A DNA stretch of 64,000 nt from an uncultured Algibacter sp. (GTDB lineage Bacteria > Bacteroidota > Bacteroidia > Flavobacteriales > Flavobacteriaceae). Each line of letters opens with the position of its first letter. Within the stretch, counting starts at the first letter, position 1. Below are positions 28,756 through 36,638 of the stretch, piece after piece. The position numbers and the translations under genes were made by a program. The stretch covers positions 1 to 64,000 of the forward strand of contig CALGNX010000016.1 of the NCBI GenBank assembly GCA_937958265.1, given 5' to 3'. Below the pieces are notes generated by a model, which made no database searches, was not told where the DNA came from, and saw only the letters and a list, made by a program, of their open reading frames with translations.

Positions 28756-29673
28756 CTATTTTTTTGATCCTATACGTTCTAGGATAAAAATAGTTAAAAA
28801 ACCTGTTAGCATTAATACCGCAGCTAATATAATTTGATTATCGCCATTAAAAGCCATTGGAGAAATACTTTCTTGTAGCAAAGGTGTTTTTATACCGGTA
28901 GAATTTGTGTGCCAGGTTAAGGTGTTTTTCCATGGCCATACCTTGTTTAAAGATCCAAAAATAAAACCCGTTAAAAGTGCCAAGGTTATATTATGGTAAT
29001 TTTTGAAAAGCCATTTTAAAATATGACTAAAAGTAAGTAGACCAACGAGTGCCCCTGTACCAAAAATAATTATTTTTTTAATATCTATATCATGTATAGC
29101 GTCACTTAAGGTTTTGTAAGCACCAAGGATAATAAGAATGAATGAACCTGAAATTCCTGGTAAAATCATGGCACAAATAGCAATTGCTCCAGCAAAAAAT
29201 AAAAACCAAGAACTGTTATTTGTACTTAAGGAAGGTAACTCGCTAATAAAAAAAGCGGTTGTTGCACCAATAATAGTTGCTATTATTACTTTAAGGTTCC
29301 ATTTAGTAATTTGTTTACCAATAAAATATATACTGGCTACAATAAGCCCAAAGAAAAAAGACCAAATTAAAACGGGATGTGTTTCCAATAAATATTTGGC
29401 TAGTTTCATAAAAGAAATGAAACTTATTATAATTCCTAATAGTAACGCAAGTAGGAAATTACCGTTTGCTTGTTGCCAAAAAGGCTTTATACCCTTAGAA
29501 AAAAGGGTTTTAAAAAGCGATTGGTTAATATTACTAATGGTATTTATAAGCTCTTCATAAATACCAGAAATAAAAGCAATTGTGCCTCCTGAAACACCGG
29601 GTACAGCGTCTGCAGCCCCCATAGCTAAACCTTTTAATGATATCGTTATATAGTCTTTTAAATTTCTTTGCAT
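28756..29673 (-). CDS. DUF368 (PopT-type) polyprenyl-phosphate transporter, copy 1
   Basis: I start at the ATG at 29673 (MQRNLKDYITISLKGLAMG), giving 305 residues; an in-frame TTG at 29697 would add eight residues but lies in a hairpin. The signature GAADAVPGVSGGTIAFISGIYEE and the second half-motif ILPGISGSFILIILGA match DUF368. It should flip C55-phosphate carriers. It is a tandem paralogue of the gene downstream, clearly diverged, so the duplication is not recent. A 10-bp inverted repeat abuts its start codon. Confidence 0.9.
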   Translation of the reverse strand: MQRNLKDYITISLKGLAMGAADAVPGVSGGTIAFISGIYEELINTISNINQSLFKTLFSKGIKPFWQQANGNFLLALLLGIIISFISFMKLAKYLLETHPVLIWSFFFGLIVASIYFIGKQITKWNLKVIIATIIGATTAFFISELPSLSTNNSSWFLFFAGAIAICAMILPGISGSFILIILGAYKTLSDAIHDIDIKKIIIFGTGALVGLLTFSHILKWLFKNYHNITLALLTGFIFGSLNKVWPWKNTLTWHTNSTGIKTPLLQESISPMAFNGDNQIILAAVLMLTGFLTIFILERIGSKK

Positions 29674-29700
29674 CCTTTGATTTATTTCAAAAATCAAAGG
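29674..29700 (-). promoter_or_regulatory. Inverted repeat directly in front of the first DUF368 start codon
   Basis: CCTTTGATTT (29674-29683) and AAATCAAAGG (29691-29700) form a perfect 10-bp stem with a seven-base loop. On the minus strand its 3' arm, ending AAAGG, touches the ATG at 29673. In an mRNA this would hide the ribosome landing site; in DNA it could be an operator. Confidence 0.45.
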
Positions 29701-29744
29701 TATACAATTGGTATCTATAAAAAAATTGAATTAGCATGGAAAGG

Positions 29745-31136
29745 TTATTCCTGTTCTATTTGCTTAAGGATGTTTTTAACAATAACCTTTTTTAATACTT
29801 TGGGAAACAACTCATCAATAATGAATATATAATCCTTATTGTTTTTTAGCCCGTTTTTTAAATAGAAAGCACCTTTTTCAATGTCTTTTTTTGTAAAATA
29901 TAATGCTGCTAATCTGTATTCTAATTCTGCATTTTCAGGATATAATTCAAGGGCTTGTTCAAAATTGAATATAGCAGTTTCGTTTTCTCCTAATTTAATT
30001 AGTAAATCGCCTCGAGATAACCAGGTATTTAATTCAATGTTTCCAAGTTCGATAGTTTTTTTGTACCCGCGTTCTGCTTCTTCAAAGAATTTTAAACGTT
30101 GATTTATTTGAGCATATAGTTTCCAATAAGCAACGTTTTCAGAATCAATATTTATAGCTTTATTTATAAAGAAAATAGCTTTTTGATAATCTCTTTTTTT
30201 GTTATAAAATTTAGTGATGGCTATCCAACCTTTATCCAATTGCGGATCCTCGTGGACAGTTCTATTATAATGCTGAATAGCGAGGTCGTAATTTTCTAAT
30301 TTCTCATAACAGCGGCCAATGCGGTATAAGGCGTAAGCAGTTGGTTCGTCTAGGGTTAGGGTTATTGTGTAATTTTCAATAGCTTCTTCAAGACGCTTAA
30401 GTTCTTCTAAAACTTTACCACGCTCCAAATAAGCCCCCACAAAGGTGTCGTCTGATATTATTGCAAAATCGTAAGATGCTAATGCTTTTTCATAATCTTC
30501 TAAATTAAAATATTGTAAACCTAGTTGATGCCAAGCAATTTCACAGTATGGGTTTTTATCTAAAAATGTATTCAAATAAGCAACAGCTTCTTCGGTTTGA
30601 GATAGATACTCAAAGCAGTAAACAATATTATATAATGCCGAGTAGTCGTTTAAATCTAAATCTAAACATTTCATAAAAAATGCTTTTGCATTTTCAAATT
30701 GATCTAAAAATAAATATTCCATACCAATAAGTGAGTATAGATCCAAAACATCATCGGTTAAATCCAATGCTTTTTTTAATACTTCTATGGCTTGCTCATG
30801 CTTGTCTTTTTTTGAATATATATTGGCTTTTTGAATATATATTTCTTCGTTGGAAGCATCTATAATATGCAACTCATTTAAGAGCTTATCAGCTTCGTCT
30901 AATTTGTCTTCAAAAACATAAATTTCAACCTTAAATAATTTTAAATTAGTAGAGGTAGGGTGCTGGTTTAAGCCTAACTTAATTGCTTTTTTCGCTAAGG
31001 CCATTTTACCTAAATTAAGGTAATGATGAATGATGCTTTCGAATTCTTCTGAATCGAAAAATAAAATTTGATTCGTTTTTAACATCGATTCAAACCTAGT
31101 AAGCGATAAATTATTATTACTAAACTCCATAAACAA
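29745..31136 (-). CDS. Tetratricopeptide-repeat protein
   Basis: The 463-residue product is made almost entirely of TPR units from about residue 70 to 450, for example AIEVLKKALDLTDDVLDLYSLIG and AIQHYNRTVHEDPQLDKGWIA. It has no signal peptide or membrane segment, so it is a cytoplasmic scaffold. The real start may be the second methionine (MEFSNNNLS). The partner is unknown. It precedes the DUF368 pair on the same strand. Confidence 0.88.
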   Translation of the reverse strand: MFMEFSNNNLSLTRFESMLKTNQILFFDSEEFESIIHHYLNLGKMALAKKAIKLGLNQHPTSTNLKLFKVEIYVFEDKLDEADKLLNELHIIDASNEEIYIQKANIYSKKDKHEQAIEVLKKALDLTDDVLDLYSLIGMEYLFLDQFENAKAFFMKCLDLDLNDYSALYNIVYCFEYLSQTEEAVAYLNTFLDKNPYCEIAWHQLGLQYFNLEDYEKALASYDFAIISDDTFVGAYLERGKVLEELKRLEEAIENYTITLTLDEPTAYALYRIGRCYEKLENYDLAIQHYNRTVHEDPQLDKGWIAITKFYNKKRDYQKAIFFINKAINIDSENVAYWKLYAQINQRLKFFEEAERGYKKTIELGNIELNTWLSRGDLLIKLGENETAIFNFEQALELYPENAELEYRLAALYFTKKDIEKGAFYLKNGLKNNKDYIFIIDELFPKVLKKVIVKNILKQIEQE

Positions 31137-31279
31137 TACTGTATATTAATACATTTATAAATTTAAGTTTCTATTTACTTATTTTGAGTAGTCTGAATAT
31201 TTTTTTTCAACAAAGTAATGAACATTTTAAAGGGGTTTGCATTTTCTTGTTTTAATAGAAAGTGCTTATACATTAACAA

Positions 31280-32464
31280 TTATTCGTTTTGTATTGTATT
31301 TAGGATATTAATTATAGTGCCACAGCCTTCAATAATTTCTTGCTCTGAAATGGTTAAAGGTGGTGTTATTCTGGCTGCTCTAGGTTCGTATAAAAGCCAA
31401 AATAGAATTAAGCCTTGATCCTGGCATTTTAAAATTAAAGTATTTGTTATTTCGGCATTGTCGGTTATTATGGCAAGCATTAGTCCTTTACCTCGTACTT
31501 CTTTTATTAGGGGGTGTTTTAAAAGGGATCGGAAAAGTTGTTCTTTTTTTAAAGTTTCTGGTATTAAATTACTTTCTGTTATTACTTTTAATGTAGCTAG
31601 GGCAGAAGCGGCAATAACCGGGTGGCCTCCAAATGTTGTAATATGTCCTAATTTAGGCTGGTCTTGTAGTAAATCCATTAATGCTGCGGATGCGGTAAAT
31701 GCCCCTATAGGCATGCCGCCACCTAAACCTTTACCGGTTACAAGAATATCGGGGATACAATTATAATTTTCAAAACCAAAAAGTTTACCTGTTCGGCCTA
31801 TACCTGGCTGTATTTCATCTAAAATTAATAGTGCCCCAACTTCGGTACACCTAGCTCTTACTTTTTCTAAGTAGTTATTATTTGGTACTATAAAACCAGC
31901 GCCGCCTTGTATAGTTTCTAAAATTACACAGGCTGTTTTGTTAGTGATTTTTTTTAACTCGCATGAAGCATTAAACGTAATAAAACTTATGTCTGGCAGC
32001 AGTGGTCGAAATGCTTGTTTACGCGCTTCAAAACCCATTATGCTCATAGCACCCATAGTATTGCCATGATAGGCGTGATGGGCTGCAATAATTTCACTAC
32101 GCCCAGTGGCGCGTCTAGCTAGTTTTAAAGCACCTTCAATAGCCTCTGTACCCGAATTTGTTAAGTAGGTTTTTTGTAACGTTGGTGGTAAATGATGTGC
32201 TAATAGTTTTGTGAGCTCCGTAGCAGGTTTCTGGATATATTCGCCATAAACCATAACATGCATGTAACTATCTAATTGTTTTTTAATGGCATTTACAACC
32301 TTGGGATGGTTATGCCCTAATGGACATGCGGATACGCCCGCAACAAAATCTAAATAGGCTTTACTATTTGTGTTATAGATATAGGACCCCTTGGCATGAG
32401 AGATTTCCATAGCCAAAGGATGCGGTGTTGTTTGTGCTTGATATTTAAAAAAATCTGACGTCAT
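31280..32464 (-). CDS. Class III (acetylornithine/GABA type) aminotransferase
   Basis: This 394-residue PLP enzyme starts with a family-typical PHPLAMEISHAKGSYIYN stretch. It has NSGTEAIEGALKLAR (phosphate loop), LILDEIQPGIGRTG and the lysine in VTGKGLGGGMPIGA. Substrate is open: acetylornithine, ornithine, GABA or beta-amino acids are all possible. No arginine or GABA pathway genes lie nearby. It shares strand with the OstA-like gene upstream, with a gap of 33 bases, so a common transcript is likely. Confidence 0.88.
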   Translation of the reverse strand: MTSDFFKYQAQTTPHPLAMEISHAKGSYIYNTNSKAYLDFVAGVSACPLGHNHPKVVNAIKKQLDSYMHVMVYGEYIQKPATELTKLLAHHLPPTLQKTYLTNSGTEAIEGALKLARRATGRSEIIAAHHAYHGNTMGAMSIMGFEARKQAFRPLLPDISFITFNASCELKKITNKTACVILETIQGGAGFIVPNNNYLEKVRARCTEVGALLILDEIQPGIGRTGKLFGFENYNCIPDILVTGKGLGGGMPIGAFTASAALMDLLQDQPKLGHITTFGGHPVIAASALATLKVITESNLIPETLKKEQLFRSLLKHPLIKEVRGKGLMLAIITDNAEITNTLILKCQDQGLILFWLLYEPRAARITPPLTISEQEIIEGCGTIINILNTIQNE

Positions 32465-32497
32465 AGCAAGATGTTTTTTGTAAAAGACTTAAAATTT

Positions 32498-34624
32498 TTA
32501 ATCGTTACTTTTAATTAATTGAGCGCCCCATGCAAATAAATTATCTTTTTTTCCAATATTTCCTAAAACGCATCTTATTTTATTTCCATCATCTTCTTTC
32601 TTTACAGATATTTCATAATTAAACCAGTTTTCTTTTAAAATTATTGTTTGATATTTATAAGTGGTATAATTATTTCCTGCCTCTTGCAATTGAATGCTAA
32701 CTTCACCTTTACCTTTAAGCCATATTGAAAATTTAAATTCTCCATTTTTCAAACTTGAATTTTGAACTATATAGCCATTATCTTTAGGGCCTATCCCAAC
32801 GATATTATCAGCTCTAGTATTTTGGTTTGGGGAGGGTGTAGCTTTATCGATTATTTTTATTTTACTTTTCCCCCATTTACTATTTGCAAACTCATTATTG
32901 TAAATAAGCAGGTTGTTTTTTTCGTTTGTTTTTGTTTTATAAATACTTTTTGATGAATTAACCTTGCTTTTTATTTCTTCATCAAAAAAATCTTCTTGTG
33001 GGACATAATCTTCTAATCCTTGGATTATGGGTAATTCAAACGGAGGATCGTCTTTAAACAAATCCTCAACACTTTTTGGACGTTCTTCTTCTCGCCAATC
33101 AAAACCCTTAAGCAGCCTTTCTTTTTTAGGGAATTTAGATTCTGGGTAAAATATACCGTCAATTTGGTTGTATCGTGTATACTCGTCTATATCCCCATTA
33201 TTAAATAGAATTGTTATGCTACCAGATTTTGATTTATCTATACCAATAAGTTCTTGTTTATCGTTTCTAGCATAAAAAATAGATTGTGCATTTTTAGTAA
33301 TATCAATTTGTTTTAATTGATTTTCATCATCAAACAAACCTATTAATTGTTTGCCGTTTATTTGATTGAAATTATTTTCACTAAGAGTGTCCTTGCTTAT
33401 CACAAAGGCATTTTCAAATACCAAAAGTGAGTCTATTTTTTCTTTTTCATTATTAGCAAGTAAATGGATAGTGTCACCTGTCATTTGACTTTCCACATTC
33501 CACATTATTGGTTTACGATTAACCGAGAATTTATCGTTTGAAGCTAAATTAGAAATATTTATTAGTTTCGTTAACCCTGTTTTTTGATTTGAATGTATAG
33601 AATCTGATTTTCCACTTAAATCGCTTTTAAAAATTTTAGCATTATAATATGCCTTTACATTTCGGTTATCAGGTTTACCTGTAATCATTATTTTATCTGC
33701 ATGAATATAAATCGAATCTTTTTCTTGAACAGTAATTGCAAGGGCACGTTTTGTAACAAACACAGAATCTTTAGCCTTATAAACCTCGGCATAATGCCCC
33801 TTTATTATGCTTTTATTAATACTATCTGTAACGGTTATATTATTGGAGGCAGACGCAAAATTTTTATTATTATCAAAAAACAGACTATCACCAACAATGG
33901 TTCTATTATCATAATCAATCCTTGCTTTTTTTAGCGCATAACCTATTTCATTCTCGGTGTCGTAAAATCCTTTTTCGCAATAGGTTTGACTTTCTTTTGT
34001 AGTTATTGTGGAAGGCCCGAAGAGGTAAGCGTGTCCTTTATCCTTATAATAATCAAAATAATTTGTTTTTATAGTAGACTCATCATTAACCATAACAACA
34101 TCATCAACAAATTTAAACATATCCCGATCCATATAGAACCTGCCTATTTTACTTGTAATAGTTACAGAGGTGTCTTTTACAACGGTGCCTCCGCTTTTAT
34201 AAAATGCTTGCTGGATATTTCTATCCATGTATAATGTGTCTGACGTGATTGTGGAGTTAGGATCTTTCATAACAACATTTCCACTTGCAAAAGCAAATTC
34301 GGTTACACCATTGTATTCAATGTATTTGGAAGTCATACTAATAGTGTCTCCTTGTTTTAAAATAACATTACCGTAAGCCTCAATAAAATTATTTTTACTG
34401 TAATGTATCGCTTTATCGCACCACATATTAGATCCTTTATGTTCTATATGTACTTGTTGGGTTTCGTCGCGTGTTAAAATTTTGGCGCCTGGATAATTAA
34501 CTTCATCAATTGTTAATTTACCGGCATATTCAATTTTGATTTTCTTACCTGATTGTGCTTGTAATGCAATTGAAGATACAAAGCTAATGAGTATGATAGT
34601 AAGTATAACTTGTAGTTTGTTCAA
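32498..34624 (-). CDS. OstA/LptA-like protein with C-terminal jelly-roll-like extension
   Basis: This 708-residue exported protein has a Sec signal peptide (about 1-23, LQAQ). Residues about 27-520 are repeats of short beta strands as in OstA/LptA domains (NVILKQGDTISMTSKYIEYN, GNVVMKDPNSTITSDTLYMD). LptA-type proteins carry lipopolysaccharide across the periplasm. The last 115 residues are different: KFSIWLKGKGEVSIQLQEAG and FNYEISVKKEDDG look like a carbohydrate-binding jelly roll of the sort seen in phage tail and cell-surface proteins. I do not recall this extension on flavobacterial OstA proteins. Transcription is separated from purA by a strong terminator. Confidence 0.8.
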   Translation of the reverse strand: MNKLQVILTIILISFVSSIALQAQSGKKIKIEYAGKLTIDEVNYPGAKILTRDETQQVHIEHKGSNMWCDKAIHYSKNNFIEAYGNVILKQGDTISMTSKYIEYNGVTEFAFASGNVVMKDPNSTITSDTLYMDRNIQQAFYKSGGTVVKDTSVTITSKIGRFYMDRDMFKFVDDVVMVNDESTIKTNYFDYYKDKGHAYLFGPSTITTKESQTYCEKGFYDTENEIGYALKKARIDYDNRTIVGDSLFFDNNKNFASASNNITVTDSINKSIIKGHYAEVYKAKDSVFVTKRALAITVQEKDSIYIHADKIMITGKPDNRNVKAYYNAKIFKSDLSGKSDSIHSNQKTGLTKLINISNLASNDKFSVNRKPIMWNVESQMTGDTIHLLANNEKEKIDSLLVFENAFVISKDTLSENNFNQINGKQLIGLFDDENQLKQIDITKNAQSIFYARNDKQELIGIDKSKSGSITILFNNGDIDEYTRYNQIDGIFYPESKFPKKERLLKGFDWREEERPKSVEDLFKDDPPFELPIIQGLEDYVPQEDFFDEEIKSKVNSSKSIYKTKTNEKNNLLIYNNEFANSKWGKSKIKIIDKATPSPNQNTRADNIVGIGPKDNGYIVQNSSLKNGEFKFSIWLKGKGEVSIQLQEAGNNYTTYKYQTIILKENWFNYEISVKKEDDGNKIRCVLGNIGKKDNLFAWGAQLIKSND

Positions 34625-34685
34625 AATGAAAAAATTTTATTGCAAAAATAACGATTAATATACTGTTTTATGGTTATGAAACAAA

Positions 34686-34713
34686 AAACGCTCCAAAATG
34701 TTTTGGAGCGTTT
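34686..34713 (-). terminator. Rho-independent terminator of purA
   Basis: AAACGCTCCAAAA (34686-34698) pairs perfectly with TTTTGGAGCGTTT (34701-34713). On the minus strand it is followed by a T-rich run. It ends the fur-purA transcript. Confidence 0.9.
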
Positions 34714-34735
34714 AATATTATATTTAATAAATGTA

Positions 34736-36010
34736 TTATTTCCGGAAGATTGTTTGTTTTCTGTCTGGACCTACTGAGACAATAGTAATTGGTATTTCTA
34801 GTTCTTTTTCTAAAAAGTCTATGTAGTCATTTAACGCTTTAGGCATTTGGGAAGCCTCAGACATTTCTGTTAAATCTTCTTGCCAGCCATTAAAATCTGT
34901 ATATATTGGTTTTACATTTTCTGGCTCAATATTATAAGGAAAATGTGTTATGGTTTCACCTTTATAACTGTAAGCAGTACATACTTTTAAAGTTTTAAAT
35001 CCAGAAAGAACATCGCCTTTCATCATCATAAGTTGTGTAACTCCATTTACTTGGCAAGCGTACTTTAAGGCTACTAAATCTAGCCAGCCACAGCGTCTGG
35101 AACGACCTGTGGTAGCTCCAAATTCATTACCAACACGCCCCATTGTTTCGCCATCTTCATCAAACAATTCTGTTGGAAACGGTCCTGAGCCTACTCGTGT
35201 AGTGTATGCTTTAAATATACCAAATACTTCTCCAATTTGGTTTGGAGCAACACCTAAACCTGTGCAGGCTCCAGCGGCTGTAGTATTACTTGATGTAACA
35301 AAAGGATAGGTTCCAAAATCAATATCTAATAAAGAACCTTGAGCACCCTCTGCTAAAATAGATTTGCCAGATTTTTGTGCTTGGTACATGTATTCTTCAG
35401 AATCAATAAACGTTAAAGATTTTAAAACATCTACAGCTTTAAAAAATTCAGTTTCTAATTCTTTCAAATTATATTCTATTTTTGCGTTATAAAATGCAAT
35501 CATAGATTCATGTTTGTTAGCTAAGGCTCTGTATTTTTCTTTCCAATCGGATAATTCTAAATCGCCAACACGAATACCATTTCGTCCAGTTTTATCCATG
35601 TAGGTTGGCCCAATGCCCTTTAAGGTCGAACCAATTTTAGCTTTCCCTTTTGAAGCTTCGCTTGCCGCATCTAGCAATCTGTGTGTTGGTAGTATAATGT
35701 GTGCCTTTCTAGAAATCACTAATGATTTTCTGTAGTCAACGTTTTGCTCTTCTAATTTATCAAGTTCAGCTTTAAAAATAACAGGATCTATAACCACGCC
35801 GTTTCCAACTAGGTTGGTAGCATCGTCATGAAAAATCCCTGAAGGAATAGTGTGCAACACATGTTTTCTTCCGTTAAAAACTAAGGTATGACCTGCATTT
35901 GGGCCACCTTGAAAACGAGCAATAATATTGTAGTTAGAGGTAAGCACGTCAACAATTTTTCCTTTGCCTTCGTCTCCCCATTGTAGTCCTAGTAGTAAAT
36001 CTACTGCCAT
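34736..36010 (-). CDS. purA: Adenylosuccinate synthase
   Basis: This 424-residue enzyme joins aspartate to IMP using GTP, the committed step to AMP. The P-loop-like GDEGKGK lies at 12-18, followed by GGPNAGHT (the IMP/catalytic histidine loop) and the GTP-site TTGRSRRCGWLD near 300. Its ATG lies nine bases behind the Fur-family gene stop, so the two are probably one operon. Confidence 0.97.
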   Translation of the reverse strand: MAVDLLLGLQWGDEGKGKIVDVLTSNYNIIARFQGGPNAGHTLVFNGRKHVLHTIPSGIFHDDATNLVGNGVVIDPVIFKAELDKLEEQNVDYRKSLVISRKAHIILPTHRLLDAASEASKGKAKIGSTLKGIGPTYMDKTGRNGIRVGDLELSDWKEKYRALANKHESMIAFYNAKIEYNLKELETEFFKAVDVLKSLTFIDSEEYMYQAQKSGKSILAEGAQGSLLDIDFGTYPFVTSSNTTAAGACTGLGVAPNQIGEVFGIFKAYTTRVGSGPFPTELFDEDGETMGRVGNEFGATTGRSRRCGWLDLVALKYACQVNGVTQLMMMKGDVLSGFKTLKVCTAYSYKGETITHFPYNIEPENVKPIYTDFNGWQEDLTEMSEASQMPKALNDYIDFLEKELEIPITIVSVGPDRKQTIFRK

Positions 36011-36019
36011 TGTAATAAA

Positions 36020-36478
36020 TTAGTTATTAGTTGTTGATTTTCTATTTCCGTAAAAATAGAGCGAATGGTTATTTATTTCAATATCGAAAACTTCTTCGAT
36101 AGTTTTTTTTATGGACTGAATTCTTGGATCGCAAAACTCTATTACCTCACCTGTATCTGTTAGGATAACATGATCGTGCTGCCTATCAAAATATGATTTT
36201 TCGTAGTGCGCCTGATTTTTACCAAATTGATGTTTTCTTACTAATTTACAATCCAAAAGTAATTCAATGGTGTTGTACAATGTTGCACGAGATACACGAT
36301 ACTTTTTGTTTTTCATATTGAGATATAGAGACTCTATATCAAAATGGTCTGTATTATTGTAAATTTCCTGAAGTATAGCGTATCTTTCGGGAGTTTTACG
36401 GTGCCCATTAGCTTCTAAAAATGTAGTAAATACCTTCTTTACTATTTCTTGGTTTTTTGAGTCTGCCTTTTCTTCCAT
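36020..36478 (-). CDS. Fur-family transcriptional regulator
   Basis: This 152-residue protein has the winged helix of the family ([16 protein letters not shown] and [15 protein letters not shown]) and the regulatory metal motif [17 protein letters not shown]. The two CxxC pairs of the structural zinc site seen in many Fur and PerR proteins are missing; one lone cysteine follows (EFCDP). It could be a Fur-, Zur- or PerR-like sensor, and the class is not decided by eye. It precedes purA by nine bases, an unusual partner for a metal regulator. Confidence 0.85.
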   Translation of the reverse strand: MEEKADSKNQEIVKKVFTTFLEANGHRKTPERYAILQEIYNNTDHFDIESLYLNMKNKKYRVSRATLYNTIELLLDCKLVRKHQFGKNQAHYEKSYFDRQHDHVILTDTGEVIEFCDPRIQSIKKTIEEVFDIEINNHSLYFYGNRKSTTNN

Positions 36479-36638
36479 AATTGCATTGCAATTTACACTT
36501 TTTGGCGGATGTATAGATTAAGTTTTCGGAATTTTTACAAACAATTTTTAATAGCTTTTATTTTAAAGCCCAATAATTGTTTGATATTCTTGCTAAAAAA
36601 TGAAATAATCTAAAACTCTTTAAACTTTTAAAAATGCT

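Noticed and set aside
29138..29560. 140-codon plus-strand frame within the first DUF368 gene
   Set aside because: Antisense to a hydrophobic gene; hydrophobicity mirrors the coding strand.
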